From Aphelidium insulamus (Eukaryota > Aphelidiomycota > Aphelidea > Aphelidiaceae), in contig JAZDSV010000013.1 in assembly GCA_036784855.1 (NCBI GenBank), forward strand, positions 1 to 64,000: 64,000 bases of DNA. Reading direction: 5' to 3'. Position 1 is the first letter of the stretch. Each line of letters starts with the position of its first letter. Below, in pieces: positions 47,425 through 60,565 of this stretch. The translations under genes and the position numbers were made by a program. Below the pieces are notes generated by a model that worked only from the letters and a program-made list of their open reading frames with translations, did not search any database and was not told the origin of the DNA.

Positions 47425-49243
47425 CTAAAAGTAGCGCCACAGCGACGACTTTGGCGTGCGATGCTTGAATCTGCCGTAGCGCAAGCACAACCAGTACAGA
47501 CACACCAGACCGAGAAACCACACCGAAAACAATCCGCCATAGCCCACGCCGTCTGTCCACTCCATTTTCGGGAAAATATCGGCCAATACGCGCTTCACTA
47601 ATTTTCCCAGTGCAAAATACAGCACAAAGTGGCAAATATAGAAGAAGAGCGGGGACGCTCCAAACACTTGCAAAGGTTTCAGTAATGTGCCAATATGTCG
47701 CGTGCATGTTGTGGTGCGTCTGCGCGGCAGATTCTGGCCTGCAGCAATGCTTGAAAGGGGTGCAAACGACGGCGCCAACAGCGGTGAGCGCTCACTTGGG
47801 AATCCGGCCAGATCATCCCGCGACATCAGATCGATTGTCGGCACACGCGAGTGCATGTCGCCATGCCGTCTGGTGCTGTCCATCTGACTCACCGGTAGCT
47901 CATTTCTCGCCACTGTTTCGGCGGCGGTGGATACAGAGACACGGGAGAGTTTCACGTCCAGCAGTTCAAATGATGCCAGCAGCGAGTGCACGATAAACAT
48001 GTTGATGGACAAGTAGGCCAGCGACGGGGGATATTTGCACACTGTGAGAAAGGTTTGCACCCACTCAAGCGACGATGAAGTTGGCGATATGAGTGGTGCC
48101 CCGGAGTTGCCAAAATTACCCGTGAAGCGAATGGTGGCAAATGCGCTCATGAACGCCACCATTGATCCGGCATTCAACAGCAGTTTACGGACAATTTGAC
48201 CGTCCCAGCGCGCTGTAATCATGGCGTATGCGATGCCAAACATTGTGAAAGGAAACCATGGCATGATGGGGTATCGTGAATATATCTCCCAACTGCTGGA
48301 CAGACTGCTTCGAGACGCGGTCCACAGCACAACCTCCAGCCAGCTGAAATCGCCTTGATTGTGGCGAGCAATGTTTTCTGTGCTGGCAACAGGCACCAGA
48401 TATTGCATAGTTGCTGCCAGCAGCAGACCGCAAACGATCGTGACTATCGCAGCCGAGATAGACTTTGTGGAGTCGGAGCCATCTGTAGTCGTCTCCAGCA
48501 GTAGCAACTTTCGCTTTTGACGCATTGCAACAAGCAGACGGAGAGCTGCAATATGTGCAATATCCACGAAAATCAGCCACATCATTCCCAGCATTAGCGA
48601 CCAGCCCAGAGCCCACATCACGGACAAGTAAATTTGATGCCGCTCACCACCAAGCACGTCCAGTTCTCGCCCGCTCAACACTGCGCCGATTATAATCAGT
48701 AGCATGCCGCGGATGGCGCCGTAACGAAGCATGTTCATGTACGCGGTCCGTCGCGGTATCGACTCGCTGTTGATCCAGCGACGGCTTTTCGTCAACAGGA
48801 CCAGCGAGCAGCCGAGCAGAAAGAAAAATCCAGGCGCCGCAGGATATGTGACAAAGCGAATGAAGAATAGTGGTGCTGGAGTTATCGGAATATTGTACCA
48901 AGTCTCGTGCAAACCGCCACTGCCATCATCCTCGCCCGACAGTTGTGACACCAACAGCCGGGCATCTGCAAGTTATCTGTTTGTGTCTTGCATATATGTA
49001 TTATATAGTAGTGCACGTACGATCCAGAGCCATTAGAATGCATATGAATCCTCTAAACCAGTCCAGAGCCATCAGTCGGTGTGGGCGATTAGTGATGTAG
49101 CTGTCAAGCTGTCCATCGCCGTGGCGGTGCGGCTGCCTAGTTGAGGATGGTCCGATAAGCGGAGATTGTAGCAGCGGCATAGCTTCATCTGCCTGCTGTG
49201 GCAGTGGCTGCCGTGGGACCGTTGCCGGCAGTGTTGGCGGCAT
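47425..49243 (-). CDS. HGSNAT-like (DUF1624/DUF5009) membrane acyltransferase
   Basis: A polytopic membrane protein related to heparan-alpha-glucosaminide N-acetyltransferase. The start at 49243 gives MPPTLPATVPRQPLPQQ and a polar leader. The family signature RPHRLMALDWFRGFICILMA follows directly. After one GT-AG intron (about 49022-48967) come PLFFIRFVTYPAAPGFFFLL, AYMNMLRYGAIRGMLLIIIG and YLSVMWALGWSLMLGMMW. Next are a loop with Lys/Arg and several TM helices including MPWFPFTMFGIAYAMITARW and FTGNFGNSGAPL, and the C-terminal FGASPLFFYICHFVLYFALG with LWRYF. About ten TM segments. Substrate unknown in this organism. In fungi, acetylation of a cell-wall sugar or lipid is possible, but that is only inference. 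Confidence 0.85.
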
Positions 49244-49440
49244 TGACGAAACAGCGGAGACTGAAAGCAAAAGACAATCGACCGTATCGACCAATCACAC
49301 GCGCCGTTCAGCGTGTGTATGCGCCGGTGTATTTCACTGGACATTAACCATCACAGCGCATATGCAAGGTCTTTGGACTTTATTCGCGTTGGATATTTAA
49401 TATTCAAGCGCAACGGTCAACCAAACGGCCGGCCGCGCAC

Positions 49441-50290
49441 TCAAGCCTTCAGATCCTGGCTCTTTCGCGAACTGGACAGTCGTCGCTTCTTGTGCACTTC
49501 GGCGCGCTTGGCCTTCTGCTCCTGGATGCGGCTGGCCAGCAGTTTGGCGTACTGCTGTGCGGCTTCGCGTGACTGCTCGACCTGCTTCACCTTGAGCGCC
49601 TGCAGGCGACGCTTGCGCTGCAGAGTGATCGGGGTGACCAGGCGCTGGATCTTGGGCGCCTTGGTCTGCGGCTTCTTGCCCTCCTTGGCCGGCAGCTCGC
49701 GGCGGATGACGTACTTGCGCACATCGTCCTCCTTGGTCAGGTTGAACATTTTGCGGATATTGTTGGCACGCTTGGGTCCGAGGCGGCGGGGCGCGGTCGT
49801 GTCAGTCAGTCCCGGCAGGTCATTGTCGCCCTGCTTCACCACCACCAGCGAGAGCGCCGACAAGTCCGAGCCGACAATGCAGCCACGGACCGACTTGCGC
49901 TTGCGCTCACCAGAGCGGCGCTGGCGGTAGCACGACTGGCCCTTGCTGAGCAGGAGACGGACTCGGTGCGGCAGAAGCACACCCTGCTTCATGGGGAAAC
50001 CCTGCTTGTCGTTACCGCCGGCAATCTTGAACACGTAGCCCTTGAACTCTTCGCCGAGCGCGTCTGCTGCCACCTCGGCAGAGATACGCTTGTCGTAGAA
50101 GATGCGCCTACAACCAGTTAGGATCATTGGCACTACGCGCATAGGCAAGCATTCGCTTACAGCTTGCGGTCATCATCGATCTCGTATGACTTTTGGCATC
50201 CAGTGGCCGGGTTCGCGATGTTGAGCTACGCAGGCGACATGTCAGCAGGAGGATAGAGTAGCTACGCAGCTGGCTTGAGCTTACCTTCAT
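49441..50290 (-). CDS. RPS6: 40S ribosomal protein eS6
   Basis: Small-subunit ribosomal protein and target of TOR/S6-kinase signalling. The coding start is a six-base exon (ATG AAG, 50290-50285), followed by a GT-AG intron. The second exon reads [20 protein letters not shown], then a second intron. The main exon opens [20 protein letters not shown] and continues [75 protein letters not shown] and [12 protein letters not shown]. The tail [14 protein letters not shown] keeps the RRLSS phosphorylation site. About 240 residues, full length. Confidence 0.98.
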
Positions 50291-50432
50291 GGTGGATGGT
50301 GTGGATGGATGGGCGGGCGCGGGCCTTGTGAGTGGCAACCGATGCTGCACGTTGATTGGCTAATGCAGTGCAGTAGCGAAAGTATGTATGTATCAACGAT
50401 TTTATTGCGGCTTTTTTGGCTGACGAACGGCT

Positions 50433-53088
50433 TTAAGAAGCGTCGAATAATCGTGCTTCATTGTCTGCTCATAGGGTACGCCTTCGCAGTTCAGGCTCAG
50501 ATAATCAGATGTACACACATACCTTTATAAGTAACTATGTCCTTATACATCGAATATATTCTCCTGCAGAGGGCGTAGATGCGATCTTGCACAAGTTCAA
50601 ATGGCTCCCGCAAAGCTTGTCTACGTTCATTTCTTTTCTGCAGCGCCATAGAACTTTTTTGCATGGGACCATTCGTTTCTTCGCGCTCAAATGTAATCAG
50701 GTCTGTCAGACGCGATTCTCGCTCCGCAATCAAGTCCGAGACGAGTTCATAATCGACAACAGCCTGTACGTGAACACTTGTGCGTTGCTACATTCAGCTG
50801 CTCAAACCTTTTCCAACTTTGGGGCAAAGTCAGGTGCCGCTAATTTGACCGCCATACTTAGTCGAGCAGTGGTGGGCATTTGTAGCGCATTCCAAACTCG
50901 TTCGAGTCGCTGCTGAAGGTTGGCGTCGCGCTGCGCAAGTTCAAGCTCCATCAGTTGTGGGTTGATTTTAACGTTTACTGCAGTCCGTGGACGCGAGTAT
51001 GTCATTTGGGTCGACGGAGGACGAGTAGTGGGTTGGGAAGCATCACCGGCTTCACCTAGTGCCAGCGCAGATTTACCATGATCGTCGGTAACTATTAAAT
51101 CGTCTAGCTCGACAATTATTTCGGGCTTCCAAAATCCCTTCTTATATGATGGCCTTTCACCAAAAGAGTCGCCTTCGGAAGCAGGTGGAACAGATTCCTC
51201 TACGGGTAGCTTTTCCGGTTCATACAGCGGTATTATCAAATCGCCAATTGCATCCCATGGCTTGTTCTTGAGATATAGTGCATAATCCTGCGTATCAAAG
51301 GCGGCAGTAACATTTCGGCTCTGTTGCTCCGGATGCGAAATAGACACATAGCTGTTTGTGTCTAGAATTTCATTGTAGTCTTTCGGAATGTAAGGAATCG
51401 ACCCGGTTTCGTGCATATCTATACTTTAAATGCGTGTGCATCAAGCGTTGCTACTCTACATGCCGTCAAGGTTCAAGTCTTTGCGGACAGCATCTAGTAG
51501 GTGTTCGTTGAATATACGCTCGAAATCCTTGATCTTCTTATCGCCAAAGTCTGTAGTATTTTAAATGGACAGGACAAATTAGCACCACCCACCTTGTTCG
51601 CCTAGTGGTTCTGCATCAGAAGATTGCCCCAAGTGATCTATCAATGATTCCATTTGCTTAATGATTTCTGTGCGATCCACAGTTGCCGGTACACTGTTGG
51701 ACATTTGCGAGGTGAATGGGTAAATTGTCTCGTTCTGCTTCCCGACGCCGACTTTTGTAAATAATTCTCCTTCTTCCTCTCCACTCCAGTCTGATGAATA
51801 CTCAGAGTCCTTCATGTGTTACAACGGAAAAATATGAAACGAGTAATGTTGTTACAGATCCTCGTGGTCTTGCTAGTTTCGAAAACTCGGTATCCGTTGC
51901 CAGATATCTCGGGTCTCGTGGAATCAAGTACCGATCGCCCCGGGTGTCGGCGCTGGACGTTGTTCCTCTCATTGGGACTTGTGCGTTGTCATCACGGTTG
52001 CGTGTGTTGTACGTCGAGGTGTCCATCATTCTTGCTGTCGATTTTGAAAACAGCTTCCTGCCACTCGTGTCTGGGGCAGCAGTTACCGAAAACTATAAAC
52101 TATTAGTGTCAATCTTAAACAATGATCTGCCTTGATCGTACCTTGGCCAAATCCATCTTGAACAAGGTAGTCTCTCGCGAAGGGGACGTTCGGCCCTCCA
52201 TTCGCAGCTTGAGGCTCTGCAGCAACTGCGCGGTATTGATCCTGTTAATTAAACTGAATATCCTAGTGACAGCGCCGAATACACACTTTTTCAGTAGCAA
52301 CATGCGAAAATGCGCCGTAAATCGCGTGCCATCAAATCTAGTTCTGCCAGTAACATTCTTGGCCAGTGTTTCATCGCGCTTCACGCGACACTCACCCAGC
52401 ACTTGCTGAATGAGAAGCACCAGCTCTTCATACAAGGCAGACACCGGACTGATATCCAGGCCAGTGGAGGCCGAGTTTGTGGTGCTCATGAACAGCGCAC
52501 GTTGAATCTCGTGGTATCGAACAGCAAGATCATTGATGCACACGTTCAACTGTCAGCGCAGAGTGAGCGATTAACAATTCCGCGCCACATCACGCACCAC
52601 GTCCGACTTCTCGGCGGCAGTGAGCCACTCCGTGTACATGACATGATCAGAGACTGCGGCAACAATGCTGTCCAGTGTCAGTGCGGGCGGCTTGGCTTTC
52701 CGCTCTGCGTCTCAGTGTTATTCATGGCTGCGATGGCAGAGGACAGCTGCGCACCCAACAGATGGTGTGCTACGTAGTCACGGCGTTGCTGTGTGGCCGC
52801 CGCAGTGGCTGCCACATCTGCCAATGCATCGTCGTCACCGTTCCGCTTTAGTGTCGAGTATCCCGTAGGCTCCACATCCACCACAGCGCGCGGTCGACGA
52901 GCCAAGTTGTACTTGTGCAGTTCTTGCTCTGCCAGTGCTTGTCGGTATGCAGTGTCCAACACTGGCCGGGCTGTTGCCAGTGCCGCCTGTTCCAATGGCG
53001 TAAGTGTGCTCAACACGTGCGTCACACTATCGGCATATTGTGCCGCCAAGCGCTGCTGCCGGCTTTCGCCTTCCGTCACGGTTGGCAT
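50433..53088 (-). CDS. large unrecognised helical protein
   Basis: I read one gene of about 750 residues through six or seven exons. From the start: MPTVTEGESRQQRLAAQYAD at 53088, then AVVDVEPTGYSTLKRNGDDD, an ALTLDSIVAAVSDHVMYTEW segment, LNVCINDLAVRYHEIQRALF, VSALYEELVLLIQQVLGECR, LKKCVFGAVTRIFSLINRIN. Next is a disordered region (RGDRYLIPRDPRYLATDTEF joined in frame to SDSEYSSDWSGEEEGE), DFGDKKIKDFERIFNEHLLD, PYIPKDYNEILDTNSYVSIS, DYALYLKNKPWDAIGDLIIP, a coiled coil (MELELAQRDANLQQRLERVW) and the end DNEARLFDAS. Several junctions are clean GT-AG with frame kept. One spot near 52700 needs a one-base change. Long helical tail and charged patches suggest a structural or ciliary-type protein, but I cannot name it. 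Confidence 0.65.
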
Positions 53089-53189
53089 TGTCGATGTTGA
53101 CTTGTTGTATTACAGTGCACGTAAATACATATAATATGCACTACACAAGAGCATATTATATATATGATGACAATTTATTGATCGTGGGA

Positions 53190-53764
53190 TTAAACGTTGG
53201 AAGTGGGTGTACCAGGCGTGAAGACGGGACTGGCGCGCATGTTTGAATTGAAGCTGCGAGGACTGCCGGAGCCGGGAGCTATTTGTGGCCTGTCATCATG
53301 CGAACAGTCGACACCAAGCGTGAATATAGTTGCTACAGCGACAATAATTCTAATTAATACACCACTGACCAAGGCCGTGAAGAGTGGTGTGGTGGCAATG
53401 GCAATTATTGGCAGGAAAAATGTGCAGCTGATGAAGTACATTGCCAGAAATGTAGCAGAGAACGCCAATAGCTACTCGCATTTAATACTATATCTACGTA
53501 TACATGACAGATCTCGCTTAAAGAACTTACAGCGTTGGCAACAGTCCTCACTCGCTGCTTAACGATCGACACCGTGAACATGACCAGAGTGGACGCGTCA
53601 AGTAATAGCACCAGAATAACCAGCGCCATCAGAGCAGATGTGCCGTCATTCTTCTTGCTTGTCTTGACGACATCGGCAAAAACCATGCTAAATGTTACCA
53701 TAAGGATGAGCCATGCCGCAAAGTGCAGGAACGCCAGCCCTTCTAGGCCGTTTCGGTTCTGCAT
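53190..53764 (-). CDS. four-TM membrane protein, tandem copy A
   Basis: Two exons. Exon 1 (from 53764) reads MQNRNGLEGLAFLHFAAW with two TM segments (LILMVTFSMVFADVV and ALMALVILVLLLDASTLVM), then QRVRTVANA with donor GTAAGT. Exon 2 has LLAFSATFLAMYFISCTFFL and LFTALVSGVLIRIIVAVATI, giving TM3 and TM4, then a hydrophilic tail with PGSGSPRSF ending TPTSNV. The overall plan recalls MARVEL/tetraspan-like proteins, but I see no signature motif. It is a tandem duplicate of the next gene: same four-TM plan, intron at the same position and phase, and a similar (A/S)NA(V/L) residue run before it. Confidence 0.75.
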
Positions 53765-53910
53765 TGCAAAGTAGAGAGTGAATGCTACGTTACACGAACT
53801 CGAGTGATATTGTCCAATCCCATTTGTAGTTCTGGTCACAGCGGGGCACGATATACACGGTAGTATGATAGTGTCTATTGAAGTGGAGTGTAAAGAGATC
53901 AACCAGTGAT

Positions 53911-54607
53911 CTATACCAGGGTGTCTGGAGTGGGCGCAGTCTCCGGAGTGCCCTCTGCGCTGACTTGAGTAGTGGTGGCAACGTCGGGGGTTTCGAGTGT
54001 GTCTCGCGGCATGTGCAGCAATTCGACATGGTCCGCCATTGCGGCATCTTCTACCTTTGGGCTATCAGCGGTCTCGACAGCAGGCGACGACGAGTTGGAG
54101 CTGAATGCCTTACAATGCCAATTTTTCGGACACTTGAAATCGGTGCCCAGTGAGAATATAATCACCAACGAGATGAAGATGCGGATGGGCAGTACGGCGG
54201 CGCGAATCAATGCGTTGTCCACAGGGTGGTAGTACAGCGAGGGCAGCTGCATGATGTAGTACGTGGAGATCATTGCCGTGCACGCGATAATCTACATGGC
54301 AGATAGTATAAGATGTGTGAAATAACGCAGAGAGAGAGAGCACATACCGCGTTGGACACGCTACTCACGCGTCGCTTAACGAGCGCTGCGAGAAAGACCG
54401 AAAATACGGCAAAGTCCAGTGCTAGCACCGCGAAGAACACATCGATGCTATTAGACACGGCCGCCACGGAGCGCGCCCTGGTCGGATCTTCGACACTGAT
54501 CTTGTCAACTTCCACTTTGGCCAGCACCACCGACACCAGAATAATGAGCCACGATATAAAATATATCGCGGCCACGGCGAGCAGGAAAATGCATCCAAAC
54601 TTGGTCA
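53911..54607 (-). CDS. four-TM membrane protein, tandem copy B
   Basis: Paralogue of copy A, same strand. Exon 1 (from 54607) has MTKFGCIFLLAVAAIYFISW (TM1), a short loop with VEDPTRARSVAAVS, then VFFAVLALDFAVFSVFLAAL (TM2) and KRRVSSVSNA before a GTATGT donor. Exon 2 has IIACTAMISTYYIMQLPSLY (TM3), NALIRAAVLPIRIFISLVII (TM4), FSLGTDFKCPKNWHCKAF and an acidic Thr/Pro-rich tail ending APTPDTLV. The matching motif 'A-x-R-I-F/I-x-S/V' around TM4 and a shared F-(S/T)-L-G-(T/V)-D just after it tie A and B together. Function unknown. An N- and C-terminal cytosolic topology is likely. Confidence 0.75.
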
Positions 54608-55068
54608 TTATAACTGGCAAGTTGGTGTAATTTTGTCTATCTTGAAAAAAAGGTGACTGAGAGAAAAGTGATGAAAGAAAACAGCGCAAAATCGTTTAAG
54701 CAGCAAAAAGTGGCGTTGATGGCCAATGAGAATTGTCCTCATACAGCTGATAATTTTACTCTTGCGGCAAGTCTATAACTATTCAAACGGAAGCAAGACA
54801 CGAAAACAAGCAGAGGAAGTAGTGTAACACTGCATTAAATGTAACGAATTGGGATTGAAATGTACTTGATGTACAGAAGCTCAAGTTGCATATGTGTACT
54901 ATATTATGAAGCATCTATTCACATTTTGCTGTCACTGACGGACACAGCCAGTAATTATCTCAAGACGGGAAGAAAAAGTGTTAGGAGCGAACACAAGGAA
55001 GAACTGATTAAGAAAGCGCATGCAGAAAAAAGAAAGAGAAAAAGAAATCTCCAAGATTACATAAGCTC
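54608..55068. other. intergenic, nothing recognised
   Basis: A 460-base divergent promoter region between four-TM copy B and the ER metallopeptidase gene. It holds short frames, including a Lys/Arg-rich stretch just before 55069 (KKAHAEKRKRKRN) that stops before the ATG. No RNA gene was seen. Confidence 0.5.
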
Positions 55069-58000
55069 ATGAGCGCGTCAAATTCCGCCACGGAAATCCG
55101 CCGCCGTATCTCCTCCGGCTCGTATGACGGCGGCCGTGTGACCGTGGACACGCACCTGATGCGTGCTGCTAGTGCTGATCCACTCTCCGCCGCTGCGGCA
55201 ACTTCGCCCGACGTCGGCGCCGCGCAGTGGGTGGTCGGCAGCAATGGCAGCATAGAGCAAATGGCCGCGTCGGCGGAGCAGGTCCATCTGCTCGACCCGG
55301 CGGCGCACTCCACGTCGCCTCCACCGCCCCCTGATGACCGCTCCAGTAGCCGTGCGGGTCTGTTGCGTACGGCGGACATGGATGACGCGATGGACGTTGG
55401 GTCCGTGCTGCCAACGGCGCTGAGTGCGCGTCTTGGCAAACAACCCCGGGGTCGCACGGCGGCCGGCCAGTGGCGTTCGCGCGCGGCTGCTGTGCTCGCC
55501 GCGTGTGCCGCTCTGCTCTGCATTCTGATCTCGTTCTCCATCTCATTCGGAGTTCGTGACCGGCTGCCGGTGCCGCGTGCCGCCGGCGACACGCCGCGCA
55601 CCGTGTTCTCCGCGGACCGCGCCATGAGCTATCTGCGGCAAATCACGCAGCGTCAGCATCCTTGGAGTTCGGCAGCCAACCACGACGTGGGCACCATGAT
55701 TGTGGCGGCAGTGGATCGGTTGAGGCAGCAGTACGCGCAATTCATGGAAGTTTCGCTGGACGACGCGTCGCTGGCCAGTGCTGCGGATGTGCGATGGAAC
55801 GCGTCCGATGTGTCTGCCGTGAATGCCAGCGTTGTGCGTTACTTTGCATCCCGGCAATTCGTGCAGACATCTGCCGTGGAATCCAAGAATATTATGGTGC
55901 GCGTGAAGGCTCGTCCTGGTCTTGGCGTCACGCAGTCCCTGCTGGTCACTGCGCACTACGACTCGGGTGCCGTCAGCTTTGGAGCATTCGACGATGGAAT
56001 TGGCACTGCAGTCATGCTGGAGGTGTGTTTTCATATCTTTTGTATAAAAGTTTGGATATCATTCTAATGTCGTGCAGATGTTGGAATGTCTGCTGCAGTC
56101 TGCCGCGGATAACGGCCCAGCGGAGAAGGATGTAATTTTTCTGTTTGGTGACGGCGAAGAGTCTGGACTGTACGATGCTTACTCGTTCACACTTCACCCG
56201 TGGTTCGCAGATGTTGCCGGCTTCATTAATATGGGCACGTTGTGTACATTTCAGCATACCAATAGTTACAATTTTTAATTATAGAGTCGGGTGGCGTGGG
56301 CAAACGTGAAATGCTGTTTCGAAGCTCTAGCGGCTGGATGGTGGACAAGTTTACGCACAATGCCCCGATGCCGCACGGAAACATCATTGCCAGCGATGTG
56401 TTTACCATGAATCTAATTCCGAGGTACTTGAAGTGGTAGTTCACATATTCCTAAACAATTGTTTTCAGTGATACCAATTTTCGTGTATTCGCCACGGACC
56501 AGGGATTGCCCGGTATTGATCTGGCGTACTACGAGGGCAGATCGCGGTATCACACTCCGCGCGACGCTCTGGACGCCGTCAACCCGGCATCGGTTCAGCG
56601 TACCGGCGACAATGTGCTGAGCACCTTGACGTCGGTGATTCACGATCGCGGTGCCATACCCGCGCACTCGGCCATTCCGCTGTTCTACGATGTGCTCGGC
56701 CACTCTGCCGTCGCCACATCATTCACGGTGTTCCAAGTGGGAAACATCATTATCTTGCTGGGCGCCGCCGCATGCGCGTGGCTGGCGTACCGAATGGCCG
56801 CCGCTTCCCTGCCCCGCTACGAGTCTGACCGGCAAATGCTCTGGGTGTACGTTCGCGGCATATCGGCAGTGCTGCTGGGGCTAGTGTCGGCAATATTGGT
56901 CGGCATATTGCTGAGCCTCCTGGTCCAGGCGGTGAACCCCATTATCGTTGCCAGCCAGCCGTGGCTTGTCTTTTCGTTCCTGCTCTTTGGCGCTGTCTTG
57001 CCCGGTAACGAATGAAAATTATAATAATTTGCATCAAACATATTGACTTTTAGGATTTCTATCAATGCAAAATGGACTAGGGTGGCTGGAGGAAAAGTTT
57101 GGATCGCGCATGCCGCAGCTGCGCTCAGCAGAACCTTTTGAATTCTTGGCTAGCGTTGGAGTCACTGTGACGTGGGCCGTGCTGTCTTTTATTGGACTCA
57201 TCATATCTTTCCGTGGATTCGGCTCATTCTTCTTCATTACGTGGTGGTGCTTCATGAGCGTTCTAGCTGGTTTCGTCAGGCTGGGCGCCGAGTGGGCTGC
57301 TAACGAGGCTGGCTTCATGGGCGCCAAGTCTCTCATGATCAACTTTCCGTTCGCTCTTGTGTTGCTTGGTTTCTTCGTAAGTGAACCGCTCTCATTCCAG
57401 CTGTTACTCATTGTGCGGCGAGTAGATTGAATTTACGTTCCCGGCAATTTTGACGATTGACGTGGCTGCCGGACTGATTGCGGCATTGTCGCCACTGCCG
57501 CTGGACGGCGCTCCATCGTTTGTGGTTGGTTCGCTGATGACGCTGCTGGCCACGCCTTTCTTCATGCCGCTCTTGCCACTGATTCAGCGGTTGCACATTG
57601 TCAAGGTGACGACTGCCATTTCTATTGCAGTTGGAGTGGTGCTGCTGCTTGCTGTATCGCTGCATCCGCCCTATGACGACGTGACATCGAACAAACTGTG
57701 GGCACAGCAAGTGTGGAACCTCACGGACGACACCAGCTATGTGCAATTTGATAGTCCGCGCGACGTCGAATCTGCTCTGGCACACATTGACATCGGAGCA
57801 TTGGGTTTTAGCGGGATGGAGTGCACACCACCCACCGCGGCTAATCCGCGTGAAGTGTGCACGCTGCACATTGAACGCCGAGACATGTTTCCCAGTCTGT
57901 CGACATTCAGTATATTGTCCACAAATTTCACCACATTCACCGATGCGTTTGGACGGCGACACCTCACCGGCACAGTTTCCGTGCCCCCAGTGGCAGGTAT

Positions 58001-58469
58001 CTGCTCCGTGACCATTGCACCGCACGCGAAACACGTTCCCGTGGCAGTCAATGCCCGTGTGGCCGGCATGCAGACGCAAATGACATTCAACACTTCGTAC
58101 ACGGGCCAGCTGCGATACGCGCGTCGCGGGAAAGTCGGCACGCAGATGATGCCGTGGACGTGGTCATTTGAGATGGATTACAAGGAGACTGTGCTGCCGC
58201 CTCACAGCACACAGCGAGACTCCACGGTGGTTAAGCCATTCACCCCCGGTGCTGTGGAAGTTGATCTGGCGGCACGATCACTGACAGACAATGAAGTGGA
58301 TGCCGTGGAAGCGGCACCATTGCTGTTGCTGACAGTCGCCTGCTTTGCCGACGATATCACGGCATATCTGCCCGCACTGGATGTGGCCATCAAAGCGCTG
58401 CCCAGCTTTGCCACGGTGATGAGTCGTGGCGATGGTATCGGTGTCATCATGCGTGAGTATCACGTTTAG
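55069..58469 (+). CDS. ER metallopeptidase 1-like (ERMP1/Fxna), M28 family
   Basis: A multipass membrane zinc aminopeptidase of the ER. The start MSASNSATEIRRRISSGSYD gives a long disordered cytosolic leader, then a TM (AAAVLAACAALLCILISFSI). The M28 peptidase domain has the zinc ligands and catalytic acids: SLLVTAHYDSGAVSFGAFDD, with His in AHYDS and Asp in FDD; FLFGDGEESGLYDAYSFTLH with the Glu-Glu pair; and SRYHTPRDALDAVNP with the final His. Then follow a six- to eight-TM C-terminal half and a luminal beta domain (TGTVSVPPVAGICSVTIAPH, TWSFEMDYKETVLPPHSTQR). About five introns. The last frame ends REYHV at 58469, but another exon cannot be excluded, as a GTGAGT donor lies just before it. 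Confidence 0.92.
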
Positions 58470-58701
58470 AGCTCATTCAAGAAGTTACATCCAATAGAAC
58501 TTCTACTAATAGACTTACTGATAAGATTTGATGGTGTATAAGATTTGTATAAGATTTGAAGTGTGAACGATGGCGCGCAACTGTAACAAGGCGCCGATCG
58601 ACCCGTTTCATCCGTGGCGCCACAATTACACTTGGCATTTCACGGCTCTTCATTGCACTTCATTGCACATCACACCATATTCCACGTATTCTCCTTCTCC
58701 A

Positions 58702-59366
58702 ATGGCATCCATTGACACTGCAGCCGTTGCCGACACCATCTCCAAGAAGCTGAGCAATCGGCCCGATGTGGATGAGTTGCTGCAGAAGAATGTCCTCAAA
58801 GGTGTGCTCATTTGTTGCCCGTATCGCGCGCCAAAGCTCACCGCATACGCACCATAGACGCGTCTCTTGCACCTGGTCTGCAGGGCGCTGCTGCCGATCT
58901 TCTAAAGGCCAAGGCAGAGGACGCTCTGGCAAAGAAGCTCGACAGCCGTCCCGCCGCCGAAGACCTGATCAAGCACAACATATTGAAGGGTACTGCACAT
59001 ATATACTATGCATATATGTAGTACACATTATTGACTAATATAATCTGCAGACAGCCACGTGGCGCCGGCACTACAAGCAGTCGAAGCAGAGTTGGTCAAG
59101 GCCAAGTTGACATCTTCGCTGGAGAAACTGATTGATGAACGTCCCACCAAGGCCGACCTGGTTGACCACAACATCTTGAAGGGTAAACATATATCTGTGA
59201 ATTATCCTGCGATTAAAGTACATAATTATCATGTGTAGACGGCCCACCCAACCTGCAGGCGGCGGCAGAGGCCCTGAAGAAGGCGCAGCTGGAGGATGAT
59301 CTGTCCAAGAAGCTGGCCAGCCGTCCCTCCGACTCTGACCCGGTCATCCAGAAAGTGCTCATGTGA
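58702..59366 (+). CDS. RPEL-repeat protein (G-actin binding)
   Basis: A small protein of RPEL repeats, which bind monomeric actin in MRTF and Phactr proteins. Start MASIDTAAVADTISKKLSNR at 58702, although an open frame extends upstream to 58570. There are four units: NRPDVDELLQKNVLK, SRPAAEDLIKHNILK, ERPTKADLVDHNILK and a degenerate SRPSDSDPVIQKVLM at the end. The first three keep the RPxxx(E/D)L core; the fourth has D-P in place of (E/D)-L. Each unit has its own exon, the exons being joined by phase-1 GT-AG introns within the codon after LK. Between units are Ala/Lys-rich helical linkers (LLKAKAEDALAKKL). About 160 residues. Confidence 0.88.
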
Positions 59367-59578
59367 ACCAGAGGCGACACGATTACCATGCACTCACACT
59401 GTCACAATACACTTATTGCATCTCCAACAACCTGTATATTCTTAGTATCACATACTGCATAATGCTATTATTTCAAGCAATGCTAATACCTAGTAATCAA
59501 CGCCAGTATTCTCAGATAGATCAACTACTAGAAATCATGCAATATGCAACACAGTCATTCATGAAGTAAATGGTTCCG

Positions 59579-60462
<884 letters not shown>

Positions 60463-60480
60463 TAAGAAAGCAAGAAAAAC

Positions 60481-60565
60481 GAGGAAGAAAGAAAAACGAG
60501 GAAGAAAGAAAAATGAGGAAGAAAGAAAAACGAGGAAGAAAGAAAAACGAGGAAAGAAGAAAAAT
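60481..60565. repeat. 17-bp polypurine tandem repeat
   Basis: Five units of GAGGAAGAAAGAAAAAC or close variants, starting at 60481, 60498, 60515, 60532 and 60549; the last is degenerate. A further weak unit precedes at about 60464. The whole run is purine on the plus strand apart from one pyrimidine per unit. It fills most of the 129-base gap between two divergent start codons. Confidence 0.9.

Noticed and set aside
51579-51815. Independent small gene starting MKDSEYSSDWSGEEE
   Set aside because: The preceding exon splices in frame directly to DSEYSSDW through a GTAACA...GAAG intron, so this is an internal exon of the larger gene.
60481-60565. CRISPR array
   Set aside because: The units are contiguous without spacers, and the genome is eukaryotic.
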